Shown here: positions 10,574-21,986 of the stretch, in pieces
Position numbering within the stretch: position 1 is the first letter of the stretch
Layout of the letters: every line of letters begins with the position of its first letter
Source: Peribolospora baueri
Lineage: Eukaryota; Basidiomycota; Peribolosporomycetes; Peribolosporales; Peribolosporaceae
Assembly: GCA_029717555.1 (NCBI GenBank)
Contig: JAMDHS010000020.1
Coordinates: 212,691-276,690, forward strand
Length of the DNA stretch: 64,000 nucleotides
Direction: 5' to 3'
Program-made: the position numbers and the translations under genes
Notes under the pieces: model-generated
The model's database searches: none
Told to the model about the DNA's origin: nothing
What the model saw: the letters and a program-made list of their open reading frames with translations, nothing else

Positions 10574-13500
10574 ATGGCGTCGCCATCCGACGGGGAAGTT
10601 GCCGCCGTCGCCAAAGCCGCTCTTGGAGCACAGGGAGAAGAACAAGGCCGACAAAGCACGGTCGACGATCGGCAGGAGCATCCCCATTCTTCCCCTGGCG
10701 TCCAGGATGGTCACGATGGCCGTCATCCCGAGCAGCACCTCGCCGCCGAAGTGGGCGGTGAGGTGGGAGAAGGGCAGGCGGTCACTTCTGCAGAGGAGCA
10801 CCAGCAAGAGGAAGAAGACATGGGGCTGAGTGATGATGAGCGAGCCAGAGCGGCGGCCGCGGCGGCGGTCGCAGCTGCTGCCACTGGTGGAGAGGAGTCG
10901 TCCTCTCTTCAAGCAGCCGACACGTCGTCTCCTCTCGGTTCGAGCAGCGCGTTAACCATACCCACCTCCGGCTCTGAGGCGGTGTCGGACGACGAAAACG
11001 CCCAGCACAACCTCGCCGTGCTCCTCAACGCCATCGAACAGCCCGGCCTCGCCGCCGCCGCCGCCGCTGCCGCCGCCTCTAACGGGGTGCCGACTTCAGC
11101 AGCAGCCAATCAGCCCGGCCACCCTATTCCGTCGTCCGAACCTCCCAGCTTCAATATTCAGTCTCTCCTCGCTGCTTCGCAGCATCTTGCCTCCCCCCCT
11201 GACGATGGCTCCGTTCGATCAGCCAGTCAGCAGGCCAGCGCCGCTTCTGCCGCCGCTGTCTTCTCGCGTCTGGACCAAGCGGCTCTGGCTCGTGTTCTCG
11301 TCGAGGCGCATGCTCGCTCTATCGCTGCTGCCGCCGCCGCCGCCGCCGCCAGCGCCGGTCAGTCGCCATCGCCGGGTCCGTCGATGGGAAAGAAGCGTAA
11401 ATGGGCCGATTTACCGTCGGACGACCGTCGTTCAAAAATTAGGCGTACCGTGCGCGACCACCTTGCCATCACCGGTCATGGCGGTGGCTATCTCTCCCCC
11501 ACCTCCATCACGTCTTATACGCAGCAGTCGCGTTCGTCCATGACCACAGTGTCCTGCCTGCATGCATCCGTCGCTCAGAAATCTTACGGCTCCGAGAAGC
11601 GCTTCCTCTGTCCTCCGCCGGTGGTGCGAATCACTGGCCCTCTTCGCCACTATCCTTCTCCATCCTCGGCCATGACGGCCAGCGAAGACGACTGTCCGAT
11701 CAGCATGGCAGTCGTCAACGACATGGGCGACCGGTCCGCGGAGCAGAAAAGCGCTTTGGATGAAGCCATGCAGGCGCGCTTCAAATATCTCCACGTCGGA
11801 GGCACCGCCAAGGCGAAGCAGTTCAGGCTGCAGCTCAACTTGCTCAAGCCGCCAGAGCCGGAGCAGCACCGTCAAGATCATCCTCACGCCTTGTCTCAGC
11901 TACCCGACGTTGGCGGTCACCACTTCAGCTCGTCCGGCGAGGATCACTCTGACCCCTCTCACGGTCATCATCAGGACGACGTGAACGGCGACGAGGCTGC
12001 AGCTGCTGCCGCGGTTGCTGCCGTGGCTGCTCAGATAGCTCAGAGTCAGCCTCAGTCCGGTGATGGGTCGGCTGGCCATTCGTCGTCCTCCGGTCCTCCC
12101 GCCCTCTCTCGCTCGCAACCTTGGGCCTCCTTCGAATCAGCTCCGATCACCATCATCTCCAAACCCTCCAAAAAGACGGCCAAGACGCGCAACGCGTCGT
12201 CATACATCCTCTCCGGGTCTCTTGTCAGCCTCTTCAACCGCATCAACAGCCAGACTGTTCGCACGAAGTACATGTGCGTCGAGGACGGCCGGCTGTGCGC
12301 TCGCAACAGCAGTTGGAGCGCCTTTCGCATCACCCAGATCGGCAAGCCTTCGCCTCCTGGGCCCCATGGCGCCGGCGGAGGCATTATGGCTTTGGGCACC
12401 GGCGACAACCAACCCATCACGTACGGCAGCATTGTCGTGCTCACCGATTCGGTCACCGGCGTCAGCAGCGACCCGCTTGTCGTTTGCAAGGTAGACAAGG
12501 GCAAGATCAGCCTACCTCAGCTCCAGCCGACACCACCTGCCGAGCAGACGGGAGACGTGCAGGGGCACCAGGAGGAGCACGCACAGCATGAGACGGAAGA
12601 GGAACATCGACCAGCAGACGACGTGCAGCATGGACAGGAGCCGAACTCCGGACTTCCTACGGATCCTCAGCTTCGAGCGATGGCCGAAGCGGCCGTCGCG
12701 GCTGCAGCGGCCGCGCAGCAGCAGCAGCAGAAGGAGGTGCTTCAGGACGGGATGAAGAACGAGGTCGAAGGCGCGGAGCAATCATCGAACGACCTTTCGT
12801 CCATGGCGGCCGACGCGGAGCGCGCTGCTGCTGCCGCAGCTGCCGCGCAAGCGTTCTCCGCGCTCAGTGCAAACACTGACGTGGGCGCGTCTGCCGGCGG
12901 TCCCGCATCATCATCTGCGTCAGCTCCCGCGCAGCAACCTCCCGCAAAGTTGACGGTGACCGAGGACGCGAACGCGTACGGCCCTGTGGCGCAGATGCAA
13001 AAGGTGGCCCTCTTGCGCTACATCCCGGACATTAATCCGGACGGCTCGTCCTCGTCCTTCTTTCGCGTTTCCGAAGGCGGCATTCCCAAGCCCTTGCTCA
13101 CGGGGCAGAGGACATATCTATGCGCAACAGTGTTCGAGCGATGGCGCGATGGCGGAACGTCCGAGATGGATCCAGGCGATCTCTCTCCAGCGTTGACTTA
13201 CCCAGCCGGTCCACCGCCCCATCCCGGCTCTGGTAGCGTTCCTTCTGCCAGCGCAACTGCCGCATTTGCCGCCAGCGCCCTCGCCGCCGCGCCTGGTCCG
13301 AGCGAGATGATGGGAGGCTTGCATCAGGAGCATCAACACCAGCAGTCACAGCAGGGACAAGGTCACAGCGGCAACGGTTACGAAACGCCGTCTATGCCGC
13401 AGACAGGAAGCGAGGGCGGAAGGAGCCGCGGTGGCCATCACCGGGCGGCCGCTCACCCGCCCACGAGTGTCTTGAGCTTCGCGCCGCCGAGGACGGAGCG

Positions 13501-14729
13501 GATCACGAGGGAGGATGGGAGCACCATTGAACAGGACAGCGTGGAAGATATATATTGTTGGAGCGTCGTGGGCATTTGTGAGTGCTTGTCGTCTTTGTTG
13601 CGTCTTGTATTCCGGTTCTCAAGTTGTTATGAGCTCACTCTTTTCTTTTCTTTTCTTTCTTTTCGGTGACCGCTCGACAGCATCGTTCGAATACACTTTT
13701 TTCGAGGCCGCGCCCACCTCGACATCTTCGGCGGGTACCGACGTAGAAGACGAGAACGCCCTCCCGCCTCCTACTCTCCCCATAACGCCTTTCCCCATAT
13801 TTACCGCGCCGCCGTACTACAACCTTCGCTCGCACACCCTCGAGCTCAAGGTGCAAAACTACTACTACGCCCTCCCTCCCGAGCATGTCGGCGATGGCAT
13901 CGGCCAGCAAAGAAATTCGACTATGGTCCCGCTCGAAGTTTGGCTCGGGCCGCTCGGGCCGCTGGAGACTAAGGTGCAAAACGACGCGCAAAAGACGGGA
14001 GAGGCGCTGCTGACGGTGCAGATGCCCAAGATTCCGGAGATCCTTAAGGCGCTCGACGAAGAGAAGGTGGAGGAGGACCGCGGCCATCACCCACACCAGC
14101 TCGGACAGGATGGTCGGTCCGCATCCGTTAACCCGGCTTTGCAGACGAGCGCCACCGCCGCCGATGAGAGCGATGTGTCTCGCGGCGATGGGTCAGGCGA
14201 GGCGACGACAAACCGGGGGGGCGAGGGCGTGTCACCTGCTGAGGCTGTTGCCATTGCCGCCGCCGCCATCCGTGGCTCGGATGTGGCCGTGGACGGAGGG
14301 TCGGGTGGTGTGCCGGGTACGCAGAACGCAAGCCTGGACGAGACGCACAATTACCTCGAGGAACCCTCTTCTCCAACGCAGGACCACCATCAGCAGCAGC
14401 AACACGCCGCCGCTGGAGAACATGGGCAGGGCTCGTCGGAACCAGGAGCAGAAGACCATGAGCGCGCGCCCTCATCCTCGTCACCTGCGCCTCCCCCCGC
14501 TCCGGTCCCGGTCCCGCAAACGAAAACGCTCCCGATCCTCTTCATCCGGGGCCTTGACGGCTGCGGGTACCACACGGGCCGGTACGTCGCGGCAGACGAC
14601 CTGATCGCCCTCGTTGGAGCTGCGGGCAGCGCGAGCGCTGCGAACGCGCTCAGGAATTTGGGCGTGGGCATCGGCGGGCCGAACGGGTTTGGAGGGACCA
14701 CTGGCGCTTGGAGCTTGAGGGTTGTTTGA
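10574..14729 (+). CDS. CSL (CBF1/RBP-J/Su(H)/LAG-1) family transcription factor
   Basis: Sequence-specific nuclear DNA-binding protein; metazoan relatives are the Notch effectors, and fungal members act without Notch. Exons 10574..13577 and 13681..14729 (4053 nt, 1350 aa). An in-frame GTG lies at 10553, but the first ATG is 10574. The Rel-homology N-terminal domain carries the CSL hallmark VAQKSYGSEKRFLCPPP (about residues 332-348). The beta-trefoil follows with ISKPSKKTAKTRNAS, LFNRINSQTVRTKYMCVEDG, YGSIVVLTDSVTGV and VCKVDKGKI. The C-terminal Rel domain holds SFEYTFFEAAP and VWLGPLGPLETKV. Long Ala/Gln/Ser-rich inserts separate the domains and lengthen the protein far beyond the roughly 500 residues of animal RBP-J; such inserts are typical of fungal CSL proteins. 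Whether it is class F1 or F2 was not decided. Confidence 0.95.
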
Positions 14730-15047
14730 ATGCGCGCGAGGCGATGCGAAGCGGCAGTCAATTTTTTCTCCTTTTTTTTCTTTTTTTTTTTTTTCCTTCC
14801 TCCTACTTTCTTCCTTCTTCCGTTGTTACTTTGCGTTCCTCCTCTGGCTGGCCTATGTTCTCTCCGTTCCATGCATGCATGCTATGTGCTGTCGAAGGGC
14901 TTTTCCTACAAAGTAACGAACGTACTGGCTGTCGCACCTCGAAGTGATCTGGAGGTTAGGGTTAGCGCGATCCAAGTGGATGATGCTTCCCTTCCGCTTC
15001 TCTCGCGTGCCCCAGACTGAACGCTTAAGGACGCAGAGGGACGCATC
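14730..15047. promoter_or_regulatory. CSL 3' region and DNA ligase promoter
   Basis: 318 bp between tandem genes. T-rich stretches follow the CSL stop (14765..14800). A GGTTAGGGTTAGC element lies at 14954..14966, 82 bp upstream of the ligase ATG. Confidence 0.5.
14954..14966 (+). promoter_or_regulatory. Telobox-like TTAGGGTTAG element
   Basis: GGTTAGGGTTAGC on the sense strand of the ligase gene, 82 bp from its start codon. Confidence 0.45.
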
Positions 15048-17581
15048 ATGGTCCTCCCACCCCAGCGCGGATCTCTCAGCATCCTCCTTTACCATGTCTC
15101 TCTGGCAAAGCCCCGGTGGAGTGATTTTCGTTCGCTTTCCAGCTCCTCGACGAGGTGGCAGCCGCCCAGCCCTGGACCATCCTCCGATCACGCTCCCCGT
15201 AACCCGCTCCAGCAACTACGCGATCTCCGGCGCCTTCTGAACGAGGTCGGCACCAGCAATCGGCCGATATACAAGACGGATGCTTTGCAGCGCACCCCAT
15301 GGCTCTGGGGGCTGCTTTTCACGTAAGTGCTATTTTCGACGATCAGTCCACCATCCTCGTTCGAATGCCAGTGGTCGCTCACGGGCAGCGATGGATGCGG
15401 GTATATAGTCGAGACTGACCTTGTTCGGACTCACAGCGTGTACGAACCGGATACGCGCTTCCGCATGTCTTCGGCCGCTTTGTCTGCTTACCTCGAGCTT
15501 CGCAAGAAGGACAACGCCTGGCAAGCGGACCCGTCGTTACCGACAGCGTCTTTAGCCCGCCGAGGCAAGCAAAAGACCTTCGACGCGGCCTCCCGCGATC
15601 TGCTGCTGATGAATGCGCCCCACTTCGACTCGGTCGAGGACCTCCTCTCCGCGCTTCGCGACGGAGTTGCGACCGGAATGCAGGCGAAAGCGATGTGCGA
15701 GCGCTTCTTGAAAGAGCACGGCATTTTGGAGGAGGAGCGGAGGATTTGGGAGAGAGGCCAGGGCGCGGCGGGGGAAGACAGTGTGGGAGAGTCGATCGCG
15801 CGGCTTTCGTTGCTGCCTACGCCCTTGGAACTGTTCTATCGTCTCATAGATCGGAACCTCAAGGCAGGATTCAACTATAAGCTTCTTCGCTCGGCTTTCG
15901 AGCGTAGTCGTCAGTTCGACGAAGAGTTCGGCAGGGTTGCTCGATTAAAATCTGCTTCCTCGTCAACAGCCTCCGGTTCCAAGGCGGTTTCAAGCACCAA
16001 ATGCTCAGCGACTTCGACAGGAATTTTTTCGATGCCTAAACCGTTCGAGATCGCTCTGGGAAAGACCATCAAGCGCTCTGAAGTGGATAGTCTTTTCGCC
16101 GCCAGACCGAAAGCGTCGTCGACGCTTTCCGCAGGGACGGGGGACTGGTACGCGTCTCGCAAGCTCGACGGTATACGTTGCCTCGTCTTCATCGACATAC
16201 CGCTCGCCGTTATCCAAGAGGAAAACGGACCTGTCGATGCGGACGTGCAGATCAGAACCTTGTCTCGCAGCGGAAAGGAGTTTGTCAGCCTAGATCGACT
16301 CAAGGAGGCACTCTTGGTCTTAGTCCACTCTCCCGCCATCAAACGCTTGGCTTCCATGTCGGCAAAGCAGACGGAAGAGCTCGGAGGAGACAAGAGTCCT
16401 TTGCCGGACTGCGCGCGGATCGTGCTGGACGGCGAGGTGTGCTCGCTCGTCCCAGCCGGCACTTCGGCCAAGCAGACTGTCGGCGCCGTCCCTTCAACGC
16501 AAGACACAGCCTTCGAGGCGGAAAACGAGCAAATCGAATTCGTCGAGGACTTTCGCTCCATCGCTTCCCTCGTGATGCGTAGGTCGGGAGAGCAAATTCC
16601 CTCGCCGGCATATTTCGTACTTGACGCGCTCACCTATCCCGAATTTGCGCAGTGGGAGGACTTCGATTCGAGAGGGGGTACCCGATCGTTCAAAGAGAGG
16701 AGGGAAATTGTCGAGGGAATACATGATTGGATAGCGATGGAGGAGGGTCGTCAAGTAGGTTCCCTTGACAGGGAAAAAGGAGCGGCCGTCAAGGCGAAGA
16801 AGCTGAGCGAGGTTGTGAGAAGGTTGGAGCAGAAGTTAGTCAAATCGCCGCACGAGTGCTTGCAGGCGATGGGCGAAGCGTGCACGAAAGGGTGGGAAGG
16901 CATCGTCTTGAGGAGGGACGTGGGCCACGAGGGGAAGAGGAGGTACGTTCCGGTCTGGCGTCCGCTCGATTACGGCGCCTGAAGATGCTGAAAGCTGATG
17001 ACAATTGGGATTGTGGCCATGTCCGGTCCATTGCTCCTGCGCCCCATTGCGTGCGGCCAAATTCAGCTCCAACATCCGCAAGTTCAAAGAATGGAACGAT
17101 GCAGAGTACGTCGTCAAGTCTATCGAGTCGAGCCGCCAGCGTTTGGCAGTCAACGGCGTGTATGAGGACAGAGAGGCACTAGCTAACGTGTGGATCGAGC
17201 ATAAAGGTGCGTGCCGTGTCGGGCGCTTCGACTGCCATCCTTCTGGCAAACTGGCGCGCCCTCCTGTTCCGTTCATTCACATAGCTGGCCACGTCGCATC
17301 TCCTCTCCTGGCCCATGCTTCGCCCGGTACTTTCCCGAAATGCAGGCCACCCTGTCGCGGTCGGCTCAGGCTTCACCACGGACCAGCGATTACGCTATCA
17401 CGCGGACCCCTCCTTGATCGTGGGCAAGCAGATCACCGTCGAGTACTTCGAGGAGAGCGAGAGCAAGGAACGCCTCGCTTCTCTTGCCAGCGCTGACGGA
17501 GATAATGGTGAAGGGCCAGCGCTCAGCTTGCGCTTTCCGAGGGTGAAGCACGTGTATGAAGAGGGAGAGAGGGAGATTTGA
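15048..17581 (+). CDS. ATP-dependent DNA ligase, atypical (not Lig1/Lig4-like)
   Basis: Seals nicks through a lysyl-AMP intermediate. Exons 15048..15322, 15389..16942, 17067..17206 and 17346..17581 (2205 nt, 734 aa). The nucleotidyltransferase motifs are all visible: motif I KLDGIR (Lys about residue 349), motif III VLDGEVCS, IIIa YFVLDALTYPEF, IV GWEGIVLRRD and V IRKFKEWNDAEY. A C-terminal OB fold includes HPVAVGSGFTTDQRLRYH and VGKQITVEYFEE, resembling the OB type of small bacterial and viral-like ligases. The N-terminal part (LLNEVGTSNRPIYK...RFRMSSAALSAYLE) resembles a helical DNA-binding region. No BRCT domain. The first two exons depend on choosing the acceptor at 15388, which restores frame. 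A repair or organellar ligase is plausible; the subfamily is not resolved here. Confidence 0.88.
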
Positions 17582-17997
17582 GGCAACCATGCAAGGTCAC
17601 CGGATTGAAGGTCAACTCGTTCAAAGCCAGACTCATCCGATACCCATCCGGACGTCCTGCTTGCCGTGTTCCCTGCACCGACCTAAACTATACGTCGTCG
17701 GATCGAGGGCTAAAAAAATGGAATAAAAAAGAAAAAGAACGGCAAGACAACTCCTCCGCCTGTACGAACCACGCCTTTTCCACTTATCCTGCGGGCACAC
17801 TGGTACCCACAGAGCGCACTGCCCATCTCTCCGTGCAATACGATGCCGTTTCACAAAGAGCACAAGTTATACAAGGTCCGAAGAAAGGAATAGGATAGTC
17901 GACGAGGATCATGATCTAGAGCGAGCGAGGACGCGGCTCCGGAGCAGACAGGAGGAACAAGGGCGGCACGTAAGGGAGGGGGAGATGCAGACAGAGT
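17582..17997. other. Convergent 3' region, ligase / myosin light chain
   Basis: 416 bp, no gene seen. Confidence 0.6.
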
Positions 17998-18957
17998 TCA
18001 CTGGGAGAGGATCTGGCGAACGAAGGCTTCGTAGTTGATGTTGCCGTCGCTGCGAACAGGTATGACGATTCATCAGAAGTAAGTTTAAGTGTAGGCGTCA
18101 AGAGAAGATAGTGACACAACGCGTCCGATTCAACTCACCTCCCGACCTGAACCCCCTTGAGAAGCTCGTCTACCTCCTCTTCCGAGAGCTTCTCTCCGAG
18201 GTTGGTGAGGACATATCGGAGTTCACCGACACCGATGAAACCGTTTCCATCCTTGTCGAACACTTGGAAGCCGCGGATGAACTCGTCTAAAGGAGAATGA
18301 TAGCGAGAAGGTAAGGATGGCGAACGTGTTTGGCATCCAGCGAGCGCACAGGTGCGCCCGCTATCCACATCTTGAGGGAAGACAGAAGGCAATGAGGCGC
18401 ACCTGGAGTTCCCGCAGGCTTGAAGCCGTTCGGCCGGTTGAGGATGCTCAGGAAGGTCTTGAAGTCGACTGCAAAGATGTAAGCGTTCGGGCGCAAGCGT
18501 CAGTCAGCAGGCCCTCGCATGTTCGCCTTGCCTAAGAAGAGTAGAAGCCCAGAACCGCCGGTTAAGACTTATAATATGGGGGCAGCCGTGGGTGAGCACT
18601 CACTGTCTCTCGGCGCCTGGCTTGCCAACTCGGCTACCTCAGCCTGCGTGGGGTTCTGTCCGAGAGCGCGAAGCAAGTCACCAAGCGACTCGCGCGGGAT
18701 GGTGTTAGTGCCCTTCTTGTCAAAGAGAGTGAAAGCCTCTCGGTATTCTGAGTAGAAGATGCGAGCGCACATAGCCATGTTCATATCGAGTCAGCAAGAG
18801 GCTACGCAAGTATGCAGACACCGGCAGGCCGCGCAGGAAGGAAGGGCTCACCAGCTTCGGCGGCAGACTGAATTGTGAGGATCAGAGTTTGAAGCAGAAA
18901 GGTCAGCTGTGGGCAGTGAACATGCGCGGGGTAGGAGCACGGCTAGACACTGACCAT
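17998..18957 (-). CDS. Myosin essential light chain (Mlc1/Cdc4 family)
   Basis: EF-hand light chain binding IQ motifs of class II/V myosins, with roles in the cytokinetic ring and vesicle transport. Exons on the minus strand: 18955..18957 (the ATG alone), 18852..18867 (16 nt), 18604..18747, 18403..18468, 18139..18286 and 17998..18049, total 429 nt (142 aa). The protein starts [19 protein letters not shown]. It matches yeast Mlc1 and fission yeast Cdc4 through [52 protein letters not shown] and [14 protein letters not shown]. The third EF loop, [12 protein letters not shown], has all canonical calcium ligands, which family members often lack. The ATG-only first coding exon is inferred from frame and needs transcript support. 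It is divergent from uS7m across 247 bp. Confidence 0.92.
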
Positions 18958-19124
18958 CTTGGATCGTGACAAAGGTCAAATGAGATGGAGGTGCAGAGCT
19001 AAGCAAGTCGATCCTTCGTTCCCGCCGGGCTGTTTAGGAGTTCCGACCGCACTGACGCCTGGACAGCGCGCCCCCATCACTCGCCGCAGCCAGTACACGT
19101 GATGTCAAATACTACCGCAGCACT

Positions 19125-19136
19125 CCTAACCCTACC
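19125..19136 (-). promoter_or_regulatory. Telobox-like element upstream of uS7m
   Basis: CCTAACCCTACC on the plus strand (GGTAGGGTTAGG on minus), 69 bp upstream of the uS7m ATG, within the 247-bp promoter shared with the myosin light chain gene. Confidence 0.5.
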
Positions 19137-19204
19137 TGACCAGAGTGAGTTGCCGGCTTTCTTCCTGGTGAGCACCGCTCAAGACAACACCGGGCATCCT
19201 CGCC

Positions 19205-20068
19205 ATGTCACTCCCAGGCTTGCTTCTCCCCGTCTCCCGGACGACCTGCTCCTGCGCCCGAAGCGGGGGCCAAGTCCGGAAGCAGGTCCATAAGCAGGCC
19301 CTTCGCTCGTTTTTCGCCAGCACAGTCTCATTTCGGGACGTCGTCGCACCCGGGTCGTCCCCCGGCCAGCAGGACGTGCTGAACGATACTTTCAAGACGA
19401 TTGGGGAGATTACCCGTCTGACAGCCGAGGAAGAAGCTGGAGATGCGTCTAGTTTCTCTGCGCCGTTGGCTTCAGCGGAGCCTGCCGCGCCAGAAGCCGC
19501 GGCGTCGACCCCGTCACCAAGCGACCCGACAGCCCACCCGTCCTCTTCGCCCTCCTCTCCGACCTCTTCCTTCGCCGCCATGTTCGGCAATCGGTTATCG
19601 CCACAGGACGTTCCGACCACTGGCTACGCTCATTTCGCACCCCCACCGCGCAATGACCCGTTGCTAAGTTTCATGACCAACCTGATCATGAAGAGCGGCA
19701 AGAAGGCGCGCGCAGAGCATTACCTCGGCTCGGCGCTCGCCGAAATCCGCCTACGCACCAACTCGGACCCTCTCCCCCTTGTCCGTCGCGCCGTGGAGAT
19801 GGCAAGCCCGCTTGTGCGCATGACCACCTTGCGCACGGGGGCCAAGTCCATCCCCACGCCGTCCCCACTGACGGACAGGCAGAGGACGCGGCAAGCGATC
19901 ACGTGGATCCTCGAGGCCAGCAATAAGCGCAACGAGGGGCGCTTCCACGTCCGTCTTGCTCAGGAGCTCATCGCCGTCGTCAATGGTGCTAGTTCCGTGT
20001 TGGCCAAGAAGGAGGAGGTACACCGCATGGCTTTCAACAACAGGGCCAACGCTTCCGTGAGGGTGTGA
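19205..20068 (+). CDS. Mitochondrial small-subunit ribosomal protein uS7m
   Basis: Primary 16S-type rRNA-binding protein of the mitoribosome small-subunit head. Single exon, 287 aa, ATG at 19205. Residues 1-45 are basic and Ser/Arg-rich without acidic residues at first, fitting a mitochondrial targeting peptide; a Ser/Ala/Pro-rich spacer follows to about residue 130. The S7 core starts at RNDPLLSFMTNLIMKSGKKA, continues through LGSALAEIRLRTNSDPL, and ends with RQAITWILEASNKRN, FHVRLAQELIAV and EVHRMAFNNRANASVRV. The core matches bacterial S7; the N-terminal extension is fungal-style. The only other S7 member, cytosolic uS7 (RPS5), lacks this spacer and leader. Confidence 0.93.
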   Translation: MSLPGLLLPVSRTTCSCARSGGQVRKQVHKQALRSFFASTVSFRDVVAPGSSPGQQDVLNDTFKTIGEITRLTAEEEAGDASSFSAPLASAEPAAPEAAASTPSPSDPTAHPSSSPSSPTSSFAAMFGNRLSPQDVPTTGYAHFAPPPRNDPLLSFMTNLIMKSGKKARAEHYLGSALAEIRLRTNSDPLPLVRRAVEMASPLVRMTTLRTGAKSIPTPSPLTDRQRTRQAITWILEASNKRNEGRFHVRLAQELIAVVNGASSVLAKKEEVHRMAFNNRANASVRV

Positions 20069-20750
20069 GGAGAGGAAGAAGGCGGACGAGACATGGACGG
20101 CGAGCACGGCGGATGTATCATCGTATCATCTTCTCGTCAGTTGGAGAGGTTCCTTATCAGCGAAGAAGGACGAAGCGGCGAAAGAGTGTTGCAGCATCAT
20201 TTCCGCATGGACACCCGAACGTTGCGAGTCTCGCCTTATAGTGATCATCAAGCATGAGCGACGGACGGTCCCATGTCTCATCCCTTCTCGACTCGATTAT
20301 TAGTAAATTGGCTTTCGTTCTTCTCGACCGGTCATTCAGGTAGGGTTGGGGAATCCGAAAGCCTCATCTACGCTGTACACTAGCAACTGCTTGCAGGAAA
20401 TACTCGGAGCTCTTCAGAGGCAGAGCGGTCGAATTCCTCGATTGGAATGCGCGCAGAGTCGACAGCGACGACTGAGTACGCTGCGATGGAGTCAGACCGA
20501 AAGAGTGAAGTCATGCATTCGTACAAAGGCCCATACGCGAGAATGGCGGCAGAGGAGAGGGGGATGGGGGCATGTTAAAAGGGACAAGCTTGACCAAGTC
20601 GGCGCTCGCCCGAGTTTGTTTTGAGTACAACGATAGATGAATAGCAGATGCCCGCAACACTCCCCCTGGCACCCGTCTCGCTCGGACAACCCCCCCTCTG
20701 CCTCTCTCCTCCCTCACGACAAGGCCAAGACGATACGCAATCGCATGCGC
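20069..20750. other. Convergent 3' region, uS7m / RPL9
   Basis: 682 bp between two stop codons; no gene or RNA motif recognised. Confidence 0.6.
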
Positions 20751-21986
20751 TTAGAAACCTTCTTCCTTGACAACCGTCGACTTCTCTGTTGGATCAAGCA
20801 CACGGCACATTGGCAGGATGAATGAGCGCCAGCAATGGACAGCGCGAGAGCACTGAAGGAGGCCCGACACTCACCGGACACGTAGATACCATCAAGGAAT
20901 TTACGGATGTCCTTGTTGCGGACGCGGCAGATGTCGTGGATGGAGGCGGCTATAAAAAGACAGAAGGGCGAACGACGGACGGCGACGAAGGAGTCAGCGG
21001 ACGCCGTCGCAGAGCTGTAACGGACTCCCCAACGAAACCAGGTGGCTCCTAAACGGCCAGACTCACCAGATTGAGAAACGTTCTCAATGTCGTTGCCCTC
21101 GAGGAGCAACTCGTCCTTCTGGGCCTTGGACTCGGATATGGTAACGCCGCCAAGCATGTCGACGTGGCGCACCTGCTTCTCACCCAAGAAGTTACCTAAT
21201 GTGCGTTCGATCCCGAAGGTGAGGAAAAGGAACACGCGAAGGCAGCGTGAGCACACGACCAGAGCATATGCAAAGGGAACCATTCCCTCTTCGGTCCATA
21301 ATCCAGTAACCCCGGCTTCAGGTATCCGTGTCCTTTACCCATCCGTCCCCTCTCCACCCTTGCTCGACTCGCAGCACCTCCAAAGCATTTCGTCCACGCT
21401 TCCTGCTAAATCGGTCTCCTGTTCCACTCTTACATCCCTCCATAGAACTCGGCTGTCAGCTCGCACTCACGGATCTCGACGCTCTGGCCCTGGGGTCCAA
21501 TGATGGCGTTGATGGGAAAGTGGGCGTACACAAGGCGCATCTTGTACTGGAAGCCCTTGGTGACGCCCTTGACCATGTTGGCAATCATGGCCTTGACGGT
21601 ACGAAGGCAAGCGACGTGCTTGCGGCCGCCGTGCCAGACAATCATCTTGATCTTGTTCACCTTGCCGTCCGCAGACTTGATGTGTCGGATGTCCATGTTA
21701 ATGTGCTTGACGGCCTGTGGGCGACGAGAAATAGACGGAATGGGTAAGAAAAGCAGTCGCTAGAAATCCCCAGAAGGTGTGCCTCCAATACATGCTGGTC
21801 CAACTCCACTGCGCTCCTTCCACCACCATACGACTGTTCAGGCCACCCCACCCGTAACATGACTGATCGCACACTCGCCTTCTTCAAGCTACCACGGGGA
21901 CCGCTGACGGTCACGACCCGAGAGGCGACCGAGACGGTAACGCCCTCGGGGATTTCCAGCTCCTGGTCCTTGTAGATTTGCAACAT
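20751..21986 (-). CDS. RPL9: 60S ribosomal protein uL6 (RPL9)
   Basis: Cytosolic large-subunit protein near the sarcin-ricin loop and stalk base. Exons on the minus strand: 21879..21986, 21471..21714, 21067..21195, 20875..20949 and 20751..20785 (591 nt, 196 aa). The protein starts [20 protein letters not shown] and contains [49 protein letters not shown] and [19 protein letters not shown], all standard for the family. The first intron (21715..21878) must use a GC donor (AAG|gcgagt), because that is the only phase-0 site giving GSLKKAVKHI at the length of other RPL9 proteins. A CCTAACCC-type element lies 154 bp upstream of the ATG. Confidence 0.98.

Noticed and set aside
21196-21470. Possible snoRNA in the long second RPL9 intron
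   Set aside because: No C box (RTGATGA) paired with a D box and no H/ACA pattern was found by eye.
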